In this document: positions 1 through 6,750 of the stretch, piece by piece
How the letters are laid out: each line of letters opens with the position of its first letter
How positions within the stretch are numbered: position 1 is the first letter of the stretch
From: Casp-actino8 sp041159745
GTDB lineage: Bacteria > Actinomycetota > Acidimicrobiia > Acidimicrobiales > Ilumatobacteraceae
NCBI GenBank assembly: GCA_041159745.1
Contig: JBEAXP010000110.1
Span: 1 to 16,539, forward strand
Reading direction: 5' to 3'
DNA length: 16,539 nucleotides
Made by a program: the position numbers and the translations under genes
The notes under the pieces: model-generated
What the model was told of the DNA's origin: nothing
What the model saw: only the letters and a program-made list of their open reading frames with translations
Database searches by the model: none

Positions 1-52
1 GCGCCGTCGTCCCGGTGCCCCGGTTTCGGAAGGACTCGAAGCCCGTGTCTGA
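1..52 (+). CDS. C-terminal tail of an upstream gene, probably cytochrome c maturation
   Basis: The frame starting at base 2 is open from the window edge and stops at a TGA at 50-52, giving a 16-residue tail rich in Arg and Glu. The stop lies inside the GTGTCTGA start region of the next gene, an 8-bp overlap typical of translationally coupled operon genes. In System I loci the gene before the ccmG thioredoxin is often ccmF, so a CcmF-like protein is the natural guess. That identity rests on context alone: too little protein is visible to recognise a family. Confidence 0.4.
   Translation, partial: RRRPGAPVSEGLEARV
28..34 (+). promoter_or_regulatory. Shine-Dalgarno site for the ccmG-like gene
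   Basis: GGAAGGA lies ten bases before the GTG at 45. Together with the overlap between that GTG and the upstream TGA at 50-52, it favours 45 over the in-frame GTG at 15 as the true start. Confidence 0.5.
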
Positions 53-599
53 GCGCCGTCGCATCGGACCGCTCGTCGCCGCGGCCATCGTGGTCGTTCT
101 CGGCGGTTTCATCGCGGTGCTCGCTGTCGCCGCTGGTCGCTCCACCGAGACGGCCGACTCGCCGCTCATCATGAAGCCGGCCCCGGCGGTGGTGAGCACC
201 ACGTACGACGGCGACACGTTCGATCTGTCGCGCCGCCGCGGGTCCTGGGTCGTCCTCAACTTCTTCAATTCCACGTGCGTGCCGTGCAAGCGGGAGCATC
301 CCGAGTTGGTGAAGTTCGCGGAGGCCCAGCGCGCCGACGGCACTCTGGGCGTCGAACTCATCACCGTGGTCAACGACGACGACGAGGACGCGGTCCGCAA
401 GTTCTTCGCCGACAACGGAGGCGACTGGCCGATCGTGCGCGACGACGACAGCCAGATCTCGGTGGCGTTCGGCGTGGCCAAGGTGCCCGAGACCTGGATC
501 ATCAGCCCCACCGGGATCGTGGTCGAACGCTTCACCGGGCAGGTGACCGCCGAGATTCTCGGAGCGACGCTGCAGATGATGTCCGGCGGTGCGGCATGA
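45..599 (+). CDS. Membrane-anchored thioredoxin-like protein, CcmG/ResA type
   Basis: Predicted thiol-disulfide oxidoreductase that keeps apocytochrome c haem-binding cysteines reduced outside the membrane. From the GTG at 45 it is 184 residues. A short basic N-terminus (SERRR) is followed by one hydrophobic segment at about 9-30, a linker, then a TlpA/ResA-type thioredoxin fold. The active-site CVPC is at Cys78-Cys81 and the cis-proline motif VPET has its Pro at 148. The size matches CcmG/ResA. The start at 45 is supported by a Shine-Dalgarno site at 28-34 and overlap with the upstream stop; 15 is the alternative and would add ten residues. The stop overlaps the ccmH start (ATGA). The family is clear. 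The role in cytochrome c assembly comes from the adjacent ccmH and ccmI-like genes. Confidence 0.88.
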   Translation: MSERRRIGPLVAAAIVVVLGGFIAVLAVAAGRSTETADSPLIMKPAPAVVSTTYDGDTFDLSRRRGSWVVLNFFNSTCVPCKREHPELVKFAEAQRADGTLGVELITVVNDDDEDAVRKFFADNGGDWPIVRDDDSQISVAFGVAKVPETWIISPTGIVVERFTGQVTAEILGATLQMMSGGAA

Positions 600-1093
600 C
601 CACGCTGCGAGCCCTGACGAAGCGCGTGAAGTCGGTGCCGGGTTGGTTGGTCGTTCTCTTCGTCTTCGTGGTGTTCCTCGTGGTCGGCATCCAGCGCGAT
701 TCGGGCCCGTCCACCCCGCAGGAGCGAATCGACGCGGTGTCGCAGCGGTTGGCTTGCCCCACCTGCGATGGCGAGAGCGTGTTCGAGTCGCGGGGCAGTG
801 CGTCGGTGGCGATCAAGAAGGAAGTCGCGCGCCTGGTGTCGGCCGGCCAGCTCACCGATGACGAGATCGTGAAGTCGATCGAGTCGAGTTTCGGCGAGGA
901 CGTGTTGTTGGTGCCGCGATCCACCGGCCTCGACGCCGTGGCCTGGGCGCTGCCGGTGGCGGTGGCCGTGGTGGCCGTGGTGGCCCTCGTGATCGTGTTC
1001 CGCCGTTGGCGTCGCGAGGGTGCCGTGCGCGCCTCGGTCGACGACGAACGCATCGTGTTCGAAGCACTACGCGAGACCCGACATGACTCCTGA
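596..1093 (+). CDS. ccmH: Cytochrome c maturation protein CcmH
   Basis: A 165-residue membrane protein of the CcmH/CycL/NrfF family, which binds apocytochrome c and helps reduce its CxxC before haem ligation. A hydrophobic segment at about 18-31 precedes the family signature, here RLACPTCDGES with Cys54 and Cys57; the usual form is LRCPxCQ. A helical part with the typical spacing SAGQLTDDEI follows, then FGEDVLLVPR, matching the family's YG(D/E)xVLxxPP region, and a second membrane segment at about 113-136. The ATG at 596 overlaps the previous stop by four bases, and the stop lies 11 bases into the next gene. The orthodox two-helix layout makes the call firm. Asp replaces the usual Gln after the CxxC. 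Confidence 0.9.
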   Translation: MTTLRALTKRVKSVPGWLVVLFVFVVFLVVGIQRDSGPSTPQERIDAVSQRLACPTCDGESVFESRGSASVAIKKEVARLVSAGQLTDDEIVKSIESSFGEDVLLVPRSTGLDAVAWALPVAVAVVAVVALVIVFRRWRREGAVRASVDDERIVFEALRETRHDS

Positions 1094-1841
1094 CGAACGC
1101 GCCGCGCTCGAAGAGGAGCGCACCTTCCTGCTTTCGTCGTTGGCCGATCTCGAACGCGAAAGGGTGGCCGGCGACGTCGACGATGCCGACTACGCGGCTC
1201 TCAAGGATTCGTACACCGCTCGCGCCGCCGACGTGATTCGTCGATTGCGCGACACCGATGCTCCGAAGAAGTCGGGCCGCGCCTCGTCACCGTGGCGAAT
1301 GGTGATCGGTTCGTTGGTCGTGTTGGCCGTGGCCATCTCGGCCGGAATCCTGGTGGCGCGCAACGCGGGAGAGCGCTTGCCGGGTCAGACGATGACCGGG
1401 TCGATCGGCGATGGCAGCGTGAGCTCGCTTCTCGTGCAGGCCCGTTCGATCGGCATGCAGGAGATTCCGACCGCCCTCGATTTGTACTCGCAGGTGCTCG
1501 CCGTCGAACCCGACAACGTGGAAGCACTCACGTACTTCGGATGGCTCACGATCATCTCGGCCACACAGGACACCGAGTCGTCCGACGAACAGGTGCGCGA
1601 TCGATTCCAGTCGGGACTGGTGCTTCTCCGCCAGGCCACCATCGCCGACCCCGAGTATCCCGACGCGCACTGCTTCCTCGGAATCGCGTTCTTCCGCTTC
1701 TTGCAGGACGCCGAAGCCGCCCAGGGCGAGGTCGATCAGTGCCTGTCGTCCAATCCTCCGGCCGAGGTGGCCGCGCTGGTGAAGAACCTGTCGGGCGACA
1801 TCGACGCCGCGCTCGCGGGTTCCACGACGTCGCAGCCGTAA
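1083..1841 (+). CDS. ccmI: CcmI/CycH-like TPR protein
   Basis: A 252-residue protein. The N-terminal cytosolic helix pair is rich in Glu and Arg (LEEERTFLLSSLADLERE, then a DADYAALK segment), a pattern typical of CcmI N-termini. A single membrane segment lies at about 73-92, and the C-terminal half at about 117-245 looks like degenerate TPR repeats (ALDLYSQVLAVEPDNVEALT; AIADPEYPDAHCFLGIAFF-like spacing). CcmI is the apocytochrome c chaperone that hands substrate to CcmFH. It is the last gene of the run and overlaps ccmH by 11 bp. Canonical CcmI has two N-terminal membrane helices; only one is evident here. The TPR part could serve another purpose, but position and N-terminus favour CcmI. Confidence 0.72.
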   Translation: MTPDERAALEEERTFLLSSLADLERERVAGDVDDADYAALKDSYTARAADVIRRLRDTDAPKKSGRASSPWRMVIGSLVVLAVAISAGILVARNAGERLPGQTMTGSIGDGSVSSLLVQARSIGMQEIPTALDLYSQVLAVEPDNVEALTYFGWLTIISATQDTESSDEQVRDRFQSGLVLLRQATIADPEYPDAHCFLGIAFFRFLQDAEAAQGEVDQCLSSNPPAEVAALVKNLSGDIDAALAGSTTSQP

Positions 1842-1845
1842 CCGG

Positions 1846-2328
1846 TCAGTCGCCGTCGGGTGGCGGCGGCCAACACGCCGCCGTCTCCACCAGGGCGCCC
1901 ACTCGCGACAGCACCCACACGGTGGCTTTGCGCCAATCGGGGTCGGTGACGAACTCGGTGCCACGACGCTGCAGCGCCGCCATCACGTCGGGGATCACGT
2001 CGCCGTGGCTGCACATCACCGAACCGTTCGGAAGCGAGTCGATGAGTTCGAGTGCGCCGTCGCGGTCGTAGCCCTCGGCCAGACGGGTCTCCTCTCGAAT
2101 GCCGAGAGCGACGGTGCGATCGAGTGGTTCGAGCGTCTGACGACAACGGACGTACGGGCTCGACACGAGGAGAGATGACGGTGACACGAGTGGCGCGAGA
2201 CGTACGGCCAGCGCCTCGGCCTGACGCCAACCCTTCTTCGAGAGCGGTCGCAACTTGTCGTCGCCCTCCCATTTCGCGCGCTCACCCGCTTTCGCGTGCC
2301 GCACGAGATACAGAGTGTCGCTCGCCAC
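1846..2328 (-). CDS. SixA-type histidine phosphatase
   Basis: A 160-residue protein of the histidine phosphatase (RHG) superfamily, small subgroup that includes E. coli SixA and the C-terminal domain of mycobacterial MutT1. Visible motifs are LVRHAKAG with catalytic His11, a GDDKLRPLSKKG segment after it, SSPYVRCRQT at about 56-65, and CSHGDV with the second catalytic His108. Substrate cannot be read from the sequence: phosphohistidine on proteins or small phosphoesters are both possible. The start is a GTG with no clear ribosome site but a TAACTT hexamer seven bases upstream, so the mRNA may be leaderless. The gene stops four bases from the end of the convergent ccmI-like gene. No Nudix domain is attached, unlike MutT1. 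Confidence 0.82.
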   Translation of the reverse strand: MASDTLYLVRHAKAGERAKWEGDDKLRPLSKKGWRQAEALAVRLAPLVSPSSLLVSSPYVRCRQTLEPLDRTVALGIREETRLAEGYDRDGALELIDSLPNGSVMCSHGDVIPDVMAALQRRGTEFVTDPDWRKATVWVLSRVGALVETAACWPPPPDGD

Positions 2329-2335
2329 GCCCAGG

Positions 2336-2341
2336 AAGTTA
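2336..2341 (-). promoter_or_regulatory. Putative -10 element, leaderless start of the histidine phosphatase
   Basis: On the minus strand TAACTT (TAnnnT type) ends seven bases before the GTG at 2328. No Shine-Dalgarno site is seen and no good -35 match is obvious. Confidence 0.4.
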
Positions 2342-2377
2342 GCGGCGCTTGGTCACGCGCCACCATTCCCCATCCGA

Positions 2378-2383
2378 CAGACT
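2378..2383 (+). promoter_or_regulatory. Putative -10 element, leaderless start of the molybdopterin protein
   Basis: CAGACT ends six bases before the ATG at 2390. The same hexamer at the same distance precedes the sensor kinase at 5257. No Shine-Dalgarno site is present. Confidence 0.4.
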
Positions 2384-2389
2384 GATGTC

Positions 2390-3001
2390 ATGGGTTTCTT
2401 CGATCGCAATCGTCAAGAGGCGGCGGCCAAGGGTTACGACACCCGCCGTTTACCTCCGGGCCAGTATCTGACCGATCGTTTCCCTGTTCTTCATGTTGGC
2501 GACGTGCCCACGTACGCGCCCGGTGAGTGGAATCTCACGATTTTCGGATTGGTGAACGAGCCGATCACCCTCGATCTTGATCAGCTGAAGGCGTTGCCGT
2601 CGGTCTCCCTCACGTTCGACATCCATTGCGTCACCAAGTGGAGCAAGTTCGACACCACCTGGACCGGAGTGCGAGTTCGCGACTTGTTCGCGATGGCGGG
2701 GGCCAAGCCCGAAGCCACCCACGTGATGGAACACGCCGAGTTCGGCTACACCACCAATGTCCCGTTGCCCGACATCACGACCGACGAAGCAATCGTCGCC
2801 TACGCGTACGAAGGTGAAGAGATCGACGCCGAGCACGGCGGCCCGGTCCGCATCGTGATTCCGCATCTCTACTTCTGGAAGAGCGCGAAGTGGGTGCGTG
2901 GTCTCGAGCTGCGTTCGTCGGACGCCCCGGGTTTCTGGGAGCGCAACGGCTACCACATGTACGCCGACCCGTTCCGCGAGCAGCGTTTCTGGAACGACTG
3001 A
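2390..3001 (+). CDS. Sulfite-oxidase-like molybdopterin-dependent oxidoreductase
   Basis: A 203-residue protein with an Oxidored_molyb (sulfite oxidase/YedY-type) domain over most of its length. The fold markers are DRFPVLHVG, the NLTIFGLV start of the domain, FDIHCVTKWS with Cys80 as the expected thiolate ligand of molybdenum, and HGGPVRIVIPHLYFWKSAKWVRGLEL at the C-terminus (split motif at about 149-174). There is no signal peptide, haem domain or dimerisation domain, so it is probably a cytosolic stand-alone member like actinobacterial YuiH-type proteins. The physiological substrate is unknown; sulfite oxidation should not be assumed. The ATG at 2390 was chosen because homology begins there and a -10-like hexamer sits just before it. 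It ends one base from the convergent mrp stop. Confidence 0.85.
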   Translation: MGFFDRNRQEAAAKGYDTRRLPPGQYLTDRFPVLHVGDVPTYAPGEWNLTIFGLVNEPITLDLDQLKALPSVSLTFDIHCVTKWSKFDTTWTGVRVRDLFAMAGAKPEATHVMEHAEFGYTTNVPLPDITTDEAIVAYAYEGEEIDAEHGGPVRIVIPHLYFWKSAKWVRGLELRSSDAPGFWERNGYHMYADPFREQRFWND

Positions 3002-3002
3002 G

Positions 3003-4148
3003 TCAGTTCACCTTCAGGAACTTGCTGAAGATCTTCTTCGGCTTCATGTCCTTGGCGATCGTCGCGGCGATCTGATGGAAGATCTTGCCGGCCTCGCTCT
3101 CGGGGGCCACGGCGGCGATCGGACGGCCGTCGTCGCCGCCTTCGCGCAATTGCGGAACGAGGGGAAGGCGGCCGAGGAGAGGCACACCGAGTTCGTCGGC
3201 GAGCTCCTTGCCGCCGCCGCGACCGAACAACTCGTACTTCTTGCCGTCGTCGCCGGTGAACCACGACATGTTCTCGATCACGCCCTTGACGGGCAGGTTG
3301 ACCTTGGCCGCCATGGCCGCCGACAAACGCGCCACTTTCTGCGCGGCGGGTTGCGGTGTGGTGACGACGAAGACCTCACCGCGCGGAAGGTACTGACTGA
3401 GCGACAGTGCGATGTCGCCGGTTCCGGGAGGCATGTCGATGAGCAGGAAGTCGGGTTCGTCCCAGTACACGTCGGTGAGGAACTGTTCGAGAGCCTTGTG
3501 AAGCATGGGTCCGCGCCACACGACGGCCTGACCATCGGGGACGAAGTAGCCGATGGAGATGCAGCGAACGCCGTACGACTCGGGTGGCAGGAGCATGCGA
3601 TCGATCACGACCGGATCGCGGTCGGCCCCGAGCATGCGGGGAATGGAGAACCCGTAGATGTCGGCATCGACGACGCCGACCTTGTGACCCTGAGCGGCCA
3701 AGGCGACCGCGAGGTTGGTGGTGACGCTCGACTTGCCCACACCGCCCTTGCCCGACGAGATGAGGAGCGGACGTGTCTTCGACCCCGGTTGGGCGAACGG
3801 GATGGCGCGACCCTCGGCGTGGCCATGCGCTTGACCCTGACCGGCGGTGGCGGACGGATCACCGTGCAACTTGGTGCGCAGCTCGGCGCGCTCGTCGTCG
3901 GTCATCACGGTGAAGTCGAGGTTCACCTTGGCGACACCCGGCAGGGGAGCCACGGCGTTGTTCACGCGGTTGGAGATTTCGTTGCGCAACGGACAGCCCG
4001 CGACCGTGAGAGCGATGAGAATGCCGATGGTGCCGTCGGACGACACGCTGACATCGCGCAACATGCCGATGTCGACGATCGAGCGGTGGAGTTCGGGATC
4101 TTCGACGGGCCGCAACGCGTCGACGACCTGCTCACGAGTGACTGACAT
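3003..4148 (-). CDS. mrp: Mrp/ApbC-family iron-sulfur carrier ATPase
   Basis: A 381-residue P-loop ATPase of the Mrp/Nbp35/ApbC family, which assembles and transfers Fe-S clusters. The N-terminal MIP18/SufT-like domain (about 1-85) has the motif AGCPLRNEI with Cys52. A His/Gly-rich linker leads to the deviant Walker A GKGGVGKS at 133-140, then DADIYGFSIP at 161-170 and LIDMPPGTGD at 236-245. In many homologues the segment after ENMS carries a CxxC for cluster binding at the dimer interface. Here it reads ENMSWFTGDDGKKYELFG and has no cysteine; the only cysteines in the protein are 52 and 196. GGGAG-like purine run GGGAG lies about nine bases before the ATG. It is divergent from a SufR-like regulator, which suggests Fe-S-dependent control. 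Confidence 0.92.
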   Translation of the reverse strand: MSVTREQVVDALRPVEDPELHRSIVDIGMLRDVSVSSDGTIGILIALTVAGCPLRNEISNRVNNAVAPLPGVAKVNLDFTVMTDDERAELRTKLHGDPSATAGQGQAHGHAEGRAIPFAQPGSKTRPLLISSGKGGVGKSSVTTNLAVALAAQGHKVGVVDADIYGFSIPRMLGADRDPVVIDRMLLPPESYGVRCISIGYFVPDGQAVVWRGPMLHKALEQFLTDVYWDEPDFLLIDMPPGTGDIALSLSQYLPRGEVFVVTTPQPAAQKVARLSAAMAAKVNLPVKGVIENMSWFTGDDGKKYELFGRGGGKELADELGVPLLGRLPLVPQLREGGDDGRPIAAVAPESEAGKIFHQIAATIAKDMKPKKIFSKFLKVN

Positions 4149-4206
4149 GGGTGGGGGCTCCCAGGTGTTGAGGGTGGTGCGCCGGAATTTGCACTACGCG
4201 CATAGG

Positions 4207-4212
4207 TAGAAT
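4207..4212 (+). promoter_or_regulatory. Putative -10 element, leaderless start of the SufR-like regulator
   Basis: TAGAAT, a good match to the -10 consensus, ends six bases before the GTG at 4219. There is no Shine-Dalgarno site. Just upstream, TGCGC at 4178-4182 and GCGCA at 4198-4202 form a spaced inverted repeat that could be an operator serving this gene and the divergent mrp; that part is speculative. Confidence 0.5.
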
Positions 4213-4218
4213 ACCCCC

Positions 4219-4944
4219 GTGTCCGCCAGCACCACTCGCCCGAACCCGGGGTCGTTCACGGCCACTGTGTCGGCGATCACCAATGCGTTCGGCGATCCCA
4301 CGCGGCGGGCCATCTACCTCTTCGTGCGCGGCTCCGATCACGGAGTGACCGCGGCCGAGGTGGCATCCGAGTTCGACCTGCACCCGAACGTGGCCCGTCA
4401 CCACCTCGACAAGTTGGCGGCGGGTGGATACGTGGAAGTGGGAGTACCGCGCACGGCTGGCAGCGGAGCCGGCCGCCCCTCGAAGCGTTACACCGCGTCG
4501 GCCGACGTCACGTTGGGCGACGTTCCGGTTCGCAGTGACGATCTGGTCCTGAGTCTGCTCGGCAAGACACTCGCTCTTCTTCCGCACGACCAGGCCGAGC
4601 GCATCGCCGAAGAAGTCGGACAGGAGTACGGGCGCGCGATGGCCGCCGCCCTCACCGGCACCGATCTGGCCGCCGGACAGCGCAGTCTTCGTTCGGCGAT
4701 TCAGGCCGTGGCCGATGCGCTCACCGCGCACGGTTTCGCCGCGCACGCCGAGAAGCGCAACAACCAATTGCGGATCATCAACAACCACTGTCCGTTCGGC
4801 GACGTGGCGATGGAGAATCCGGTGGTGTGCGCGGTCGACCGCGGCATGGTGAAGGGAATGCTCGGCGCGCTGTACGGCGACGCCGATGTGTCGATCGACG
4901 CGTCGCTCCCGCAGGGCGATTCGTTCTGCTCGACGACCTTCTGA
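4219..4944 (+). CDS. SufR-like winged-helix regulator with cysteine-bearing C-terminus
   Basis: A 241-residue transcription factor. The N-terminal winged helix (about 16-95) includes FGDPTRRAIYLFV, VTAAEVASEFDLHPNVARHHL as the recognition region and a GRPSKRY wing typical of the COG2345/SufR group. The C-terminal domain has exactly three cysteines: Cys191 (NNHCPFGD), Cys204 (PVVCAV) and Cys237 (DSFCSTTF). Cys191 and Cys204 are separated by 12 residues, as in the first pair of SufR cluster ligands, and the HCPF context resembles mycobacterial SufR. This suggests an Fe-S-sensing repressor. No suf genes follow; the divergent neighbour is the Fe-S carrier gene mrp, a likely target. The GTG start has a -10 element six bases upstream. 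The specific Fe-S function is inferred. Confidence 0.78.
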   Translation: MSASTTRPNPGSFTATVSAITNAFGDPTRRAIYLFVRGSDHGVTAAEVASEFDLHPNVARHHLDKLAAGGYVEVGVPRTAGSGAGRPSKRYTASADVTLGDVPVRSDDLVLSLLGKTLALLPHDQAERIAEEVGQEYGRAMAAALTGTDLAAGQRSLRSAIQAVADALTAHGFAAHAEKRNNQLRIINNHCPFGDVAMENPVVCAVDRGMVKGMLGALYGDADVSIDASLPQGDSFCSTTF

Positions 4945-4975
4945 ACCATCCCGAGCGCTAGCCTGCGTCAGGTCC

Positions 4976-4982
4976 AGGAGGT
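4976..4982 (+). promoter_or_regulatory. Strong Shine-Dalgarno site before DUF3107
   Basis: AGGAGGT is only one base from the ATG at 4984 but four from the GTG at 4987. This spacing favours GTG 4987 as the real start. TAGCCT at 4959-4964 could be the -10 element of a short leader. Confidence 0.5.
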
Positions 4983-4983
4983 C

Positions 4984-5217
4984 ATGGTGGAAGTTCGAAT
5001 CGTCGTCAGCAACGTGGGCCGCGAGGTCACTCTCGACATGGCCGATGACGAACTCGACGCCACCAAGACCAAGGTCGAGGCGGCGCTGTCGGGGGCGGTC
5101 GACGTCCTGTGGCTGTCCGACAAGAAGGGCCGTCAGGTCGGCGTGTCCTCGGCCAAGATCGCGTTCATCGAGATCGGTTCCACCGACAAGGACCGCCGCA
5201 TGGGGTTCGGCTCCTGA
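4984..5217 (+). CDS. DUF3107 family small protein
   Basis: A 77-residue acidic protein matching the actinobacterial DUF3107 family (mycobacterial relative TB9.4), whose function is not known. It starts VEVRIVVSNVGREVTLDM, continues with an Asp/Glu/Lys helix, and has the family-type ending SSAKIAFIEIG followed by a short basic tail (DRRMGFGS). No membrane segment or signal is visible. The start is uncertain by one codon: the ATG at 4984 overlaps the space needed by the Shine-Dalgarno site, so GTG 4987 (76 residues) fits better and matches the MEVRI-type start of relatives. It lies 39 bp after the SufR-like gene and 39 bp before the sensor kinase, on the same strand. Confidence 0.82.
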   Translation: MVEVRIVVSNVGREVTLDMADDELDATKTKVEAALSGAVDVLWLSDKKGRQVGVSSAKIAFIEIGSTDKDRRMGFGS

Positions 5218-5221
5218 TTCT

Positions 5222-5250
5222 CTGACCGTCGGCCTTCCATCGGGCAGACT
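5222..5250 (+). promoter_or_regulatory. Putative promoter of the sensor kinase, leaderless
   Basis: CTGACC at 5222-5227 (4 of 6 to TTGACA) is separated by 17 bases from CAGACT at 5245-5250, which ends six bases before the ATG at 5257. There is no Shine-Dalgarno site. Confidence 0.45.
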
Positions 5251-5256
5251 CGTCGT

Positions 5257-6732
5257 ATGGCAACTCTCGCCGAGATCGTTCGGCAGCACACCGACCTCTC
5301 CAAGGAGGACGGGGCCCATCTCCAGCAATTGATCAGCGAGTGGGGAATGCTCGCCGACCTGTGCTTCGCCGACATGATCCTGTACGTCCGCGATCACGAC
5401 GGTCGCTGGATCATCGGTGCGCAGGTGCGTCCGGCCACCGGCCAGACCATCTACCGCTCCGACCTCGTGGAAGAGGAGGCTGGTCCCGACGAGTCGCGCC
5501 TTCTGTCGGCCGCCTTCATGTCGGTCGCCATGATCCAGGACGAACTCGACATGGCGGGTATCGACGACTCGGTGCACGTACTGGCCATTCCGGTTCGGGG
5601 TGAGAACGGGCCCATCGCGGTGCTCACGCGCGAATGGTCGTCGAAGACCAGCCGTCAGCCCGGCGAACTCGAGCGCACCTATCTCTCCATCTTCCAGCGC
5701 TTCGCCGAGATGATCACCGAAGGGGCGTTCCCGTTCTCGGGACGCGTCGCCGACTTGAGCGCGGCGCCGCGCGTGGGTGACGGTGCCGTGGTTCTCGACG
5801 AGAACGCCGTCGTTCGCTACGCGTCGCCCAACGCCGTGTCGGCTCTGCACCGGGTGGGTATCAGTGCCAACGCGGTGGGACAGACTCTCAGCGAACTCGG
5901 TTTCGCCGACAGCCCCATTCGACAGGCCTACGAACGCCACGAGCCGATCATCGAAGAGTTCGACCAGACCGCCGACGTCACCTTGCTCGTTCGCGTGATT
6001 CCCATCGTGGCCAGCGGCGTGGTGACCGGCGCGGTGATGCTGCTGCGCGACGTCACCGAGCTACGACGTCGCGACCGCCTGCTCCTTTCGAAAGATGCGA
6101 CCATCCGCGAGATCCATCACCGGGTGAAGAACAACTTGCAGACCATCTCGTCGTTGCTTCGACTGCAGGCGCGGCGTCTCACGTCGCCCGAGGCCAAGGC
6201 CGCGGTGCAGGAGAGCGTGCGCCGTATTCGCACCATCGCCCTCGTGCACGAGACGCTGTCGCGCGAGCCGGGTGAAGACGTCGCGTTCGTCGAGATCGTC
6301 CGTCCGTTGCTGCGCTTGGCCGAAGAAGGTTTGCAGTCACCCGATCGGCCGGTGCGCTTCACGGTGCAGGGCGATGGCGGACGCCTGCCGGCCACCGTGG
6401 CCACACCGCTGTCGGTCGTGCTCACCGAACTTCTGCAGAACGCCGTCGATCACGGTTTCCCCGAGGGCAGCGACGGCGGCACCGTGGTGGTCGTGTTGGG
6501 CGGCGACGACGACGAGATGCACATCACCGTGGTCAACGACGGCATGGGGCTCGATCCGACCTTCGACCTCGACGCGGCCACGGGTCTCGGCCTGTCGATC
6601 GTGCGCACTCTGGTGACCACCGAACTCAACGGATCGATTTCCATGCGGCCGGCCTCGCATCACGACTTCATGTCGGTGGGCATCGACGGCAACCGCCGCG
6701 GCACCGTGGTCGAACTGCGACTACCGCGCTGA
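5257..6732 (+). CDS. pdtaS: PdtaS-like sensor histidine kinase (HisKA_2)
   Basis: A 491-residue soluble histidine kinase, close in length and layout to mycobacterial PdtaS. An N-terminal GAF-like sensor spans about 1-155 and a PAS-like domain about 165-270 (DGAVVLDENAVVRYASPNAV to LLRDVTELRRR). The HisKA_2 dimerisation domain follows with IREIHHRVKNNLQTISSLLR, expected phospho-acceptor His287. The C-terminal HATPase has an N-box ELLQNAVDHGF (Asn395), VNDGMGL at 426-432 and TGLGLSIV at 442-449. No membrane segment is seen, so it is cytosolic. In mycobacteria PdtaS phosphorylates PdtaR, an ANTAR RNA-binding antiterminator; no pdtaR is in this window. The convergent neighbour is a WhiB1-type gene, the same pairing as in Mycobacterium tuberculosis (Rv3219/Rv3220c). 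Confidence 0.9.
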   Translation: MATLAEIVRQHTDLSKEDGAHLQQLISEWGMLADLCFADMILYVRDHDGRWIIGAQVRPATGQTIYRSDLVEEEAGPDESRLLSAAFMSVAMIQDELDMAGIDDSVHVLAIPVRGENGPIAVLTREWSSKTSRQPGELERTYLSIFQRFAEMITEGAFPFSGRVADLSAAPRVGDGAVVLDENAVVRYASPNAVSALHRVGISANAVGQTLSELGFADSPIRQAYERHEPIIEEFDQTADVTLLVRVIPIVASGVVTGAVMLLRDVTELRRRDRLLLSKDATIREIHHRVKNNLQTISSLLRLQARRLTSPEAKAAVQESVRRIRTIALVHETLSREPGEDVAFVEIVRPLLRLAEEGLQSPDRPVRFTVQGDGGRLPATVATPLSVVLTELLQNAVDHGFPEGSDGGTVVVVLGGDDDEMHITVVNDGMGLDPTFDLDAATGLGLSIVRTLVTTELNGSISMRPASHHDFMSVGIDGNRRGTVVELRLPR

Positions 6733-6750
6733 CGCGCGATCGGTGACGAT

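Noticed and set aside
275..595. N-terminal extension of CcmH back into the thioredoxin gene
   Set aside because: The extension is an out-of-frame shadow of the thioredoxin. The ATG at 596 gives the normal CcmH N-terminus with a membrane anchor.
2998..3006. CTGAGTCAG palindrome at the junction of the molybdopterin protein and mrp
   Set aside because: It is explained by the two convergent TGA stop codons one base apart; the arms are too short for a terminator.
2898..4145. 415-codon plus-strand open frame opposite mrp
   Set aside because: It is antisense to a complete Mrp ATPase and has shadow-type composition.
4132..5940. 602-codon open frame on the minus strand opposite the regulator, DUF3107 and kinase genes
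   Set aside because: High-GC shadow frame rich in Gly, Arg and His with no recognisable domain; the plus-strand genes have clear motifs.
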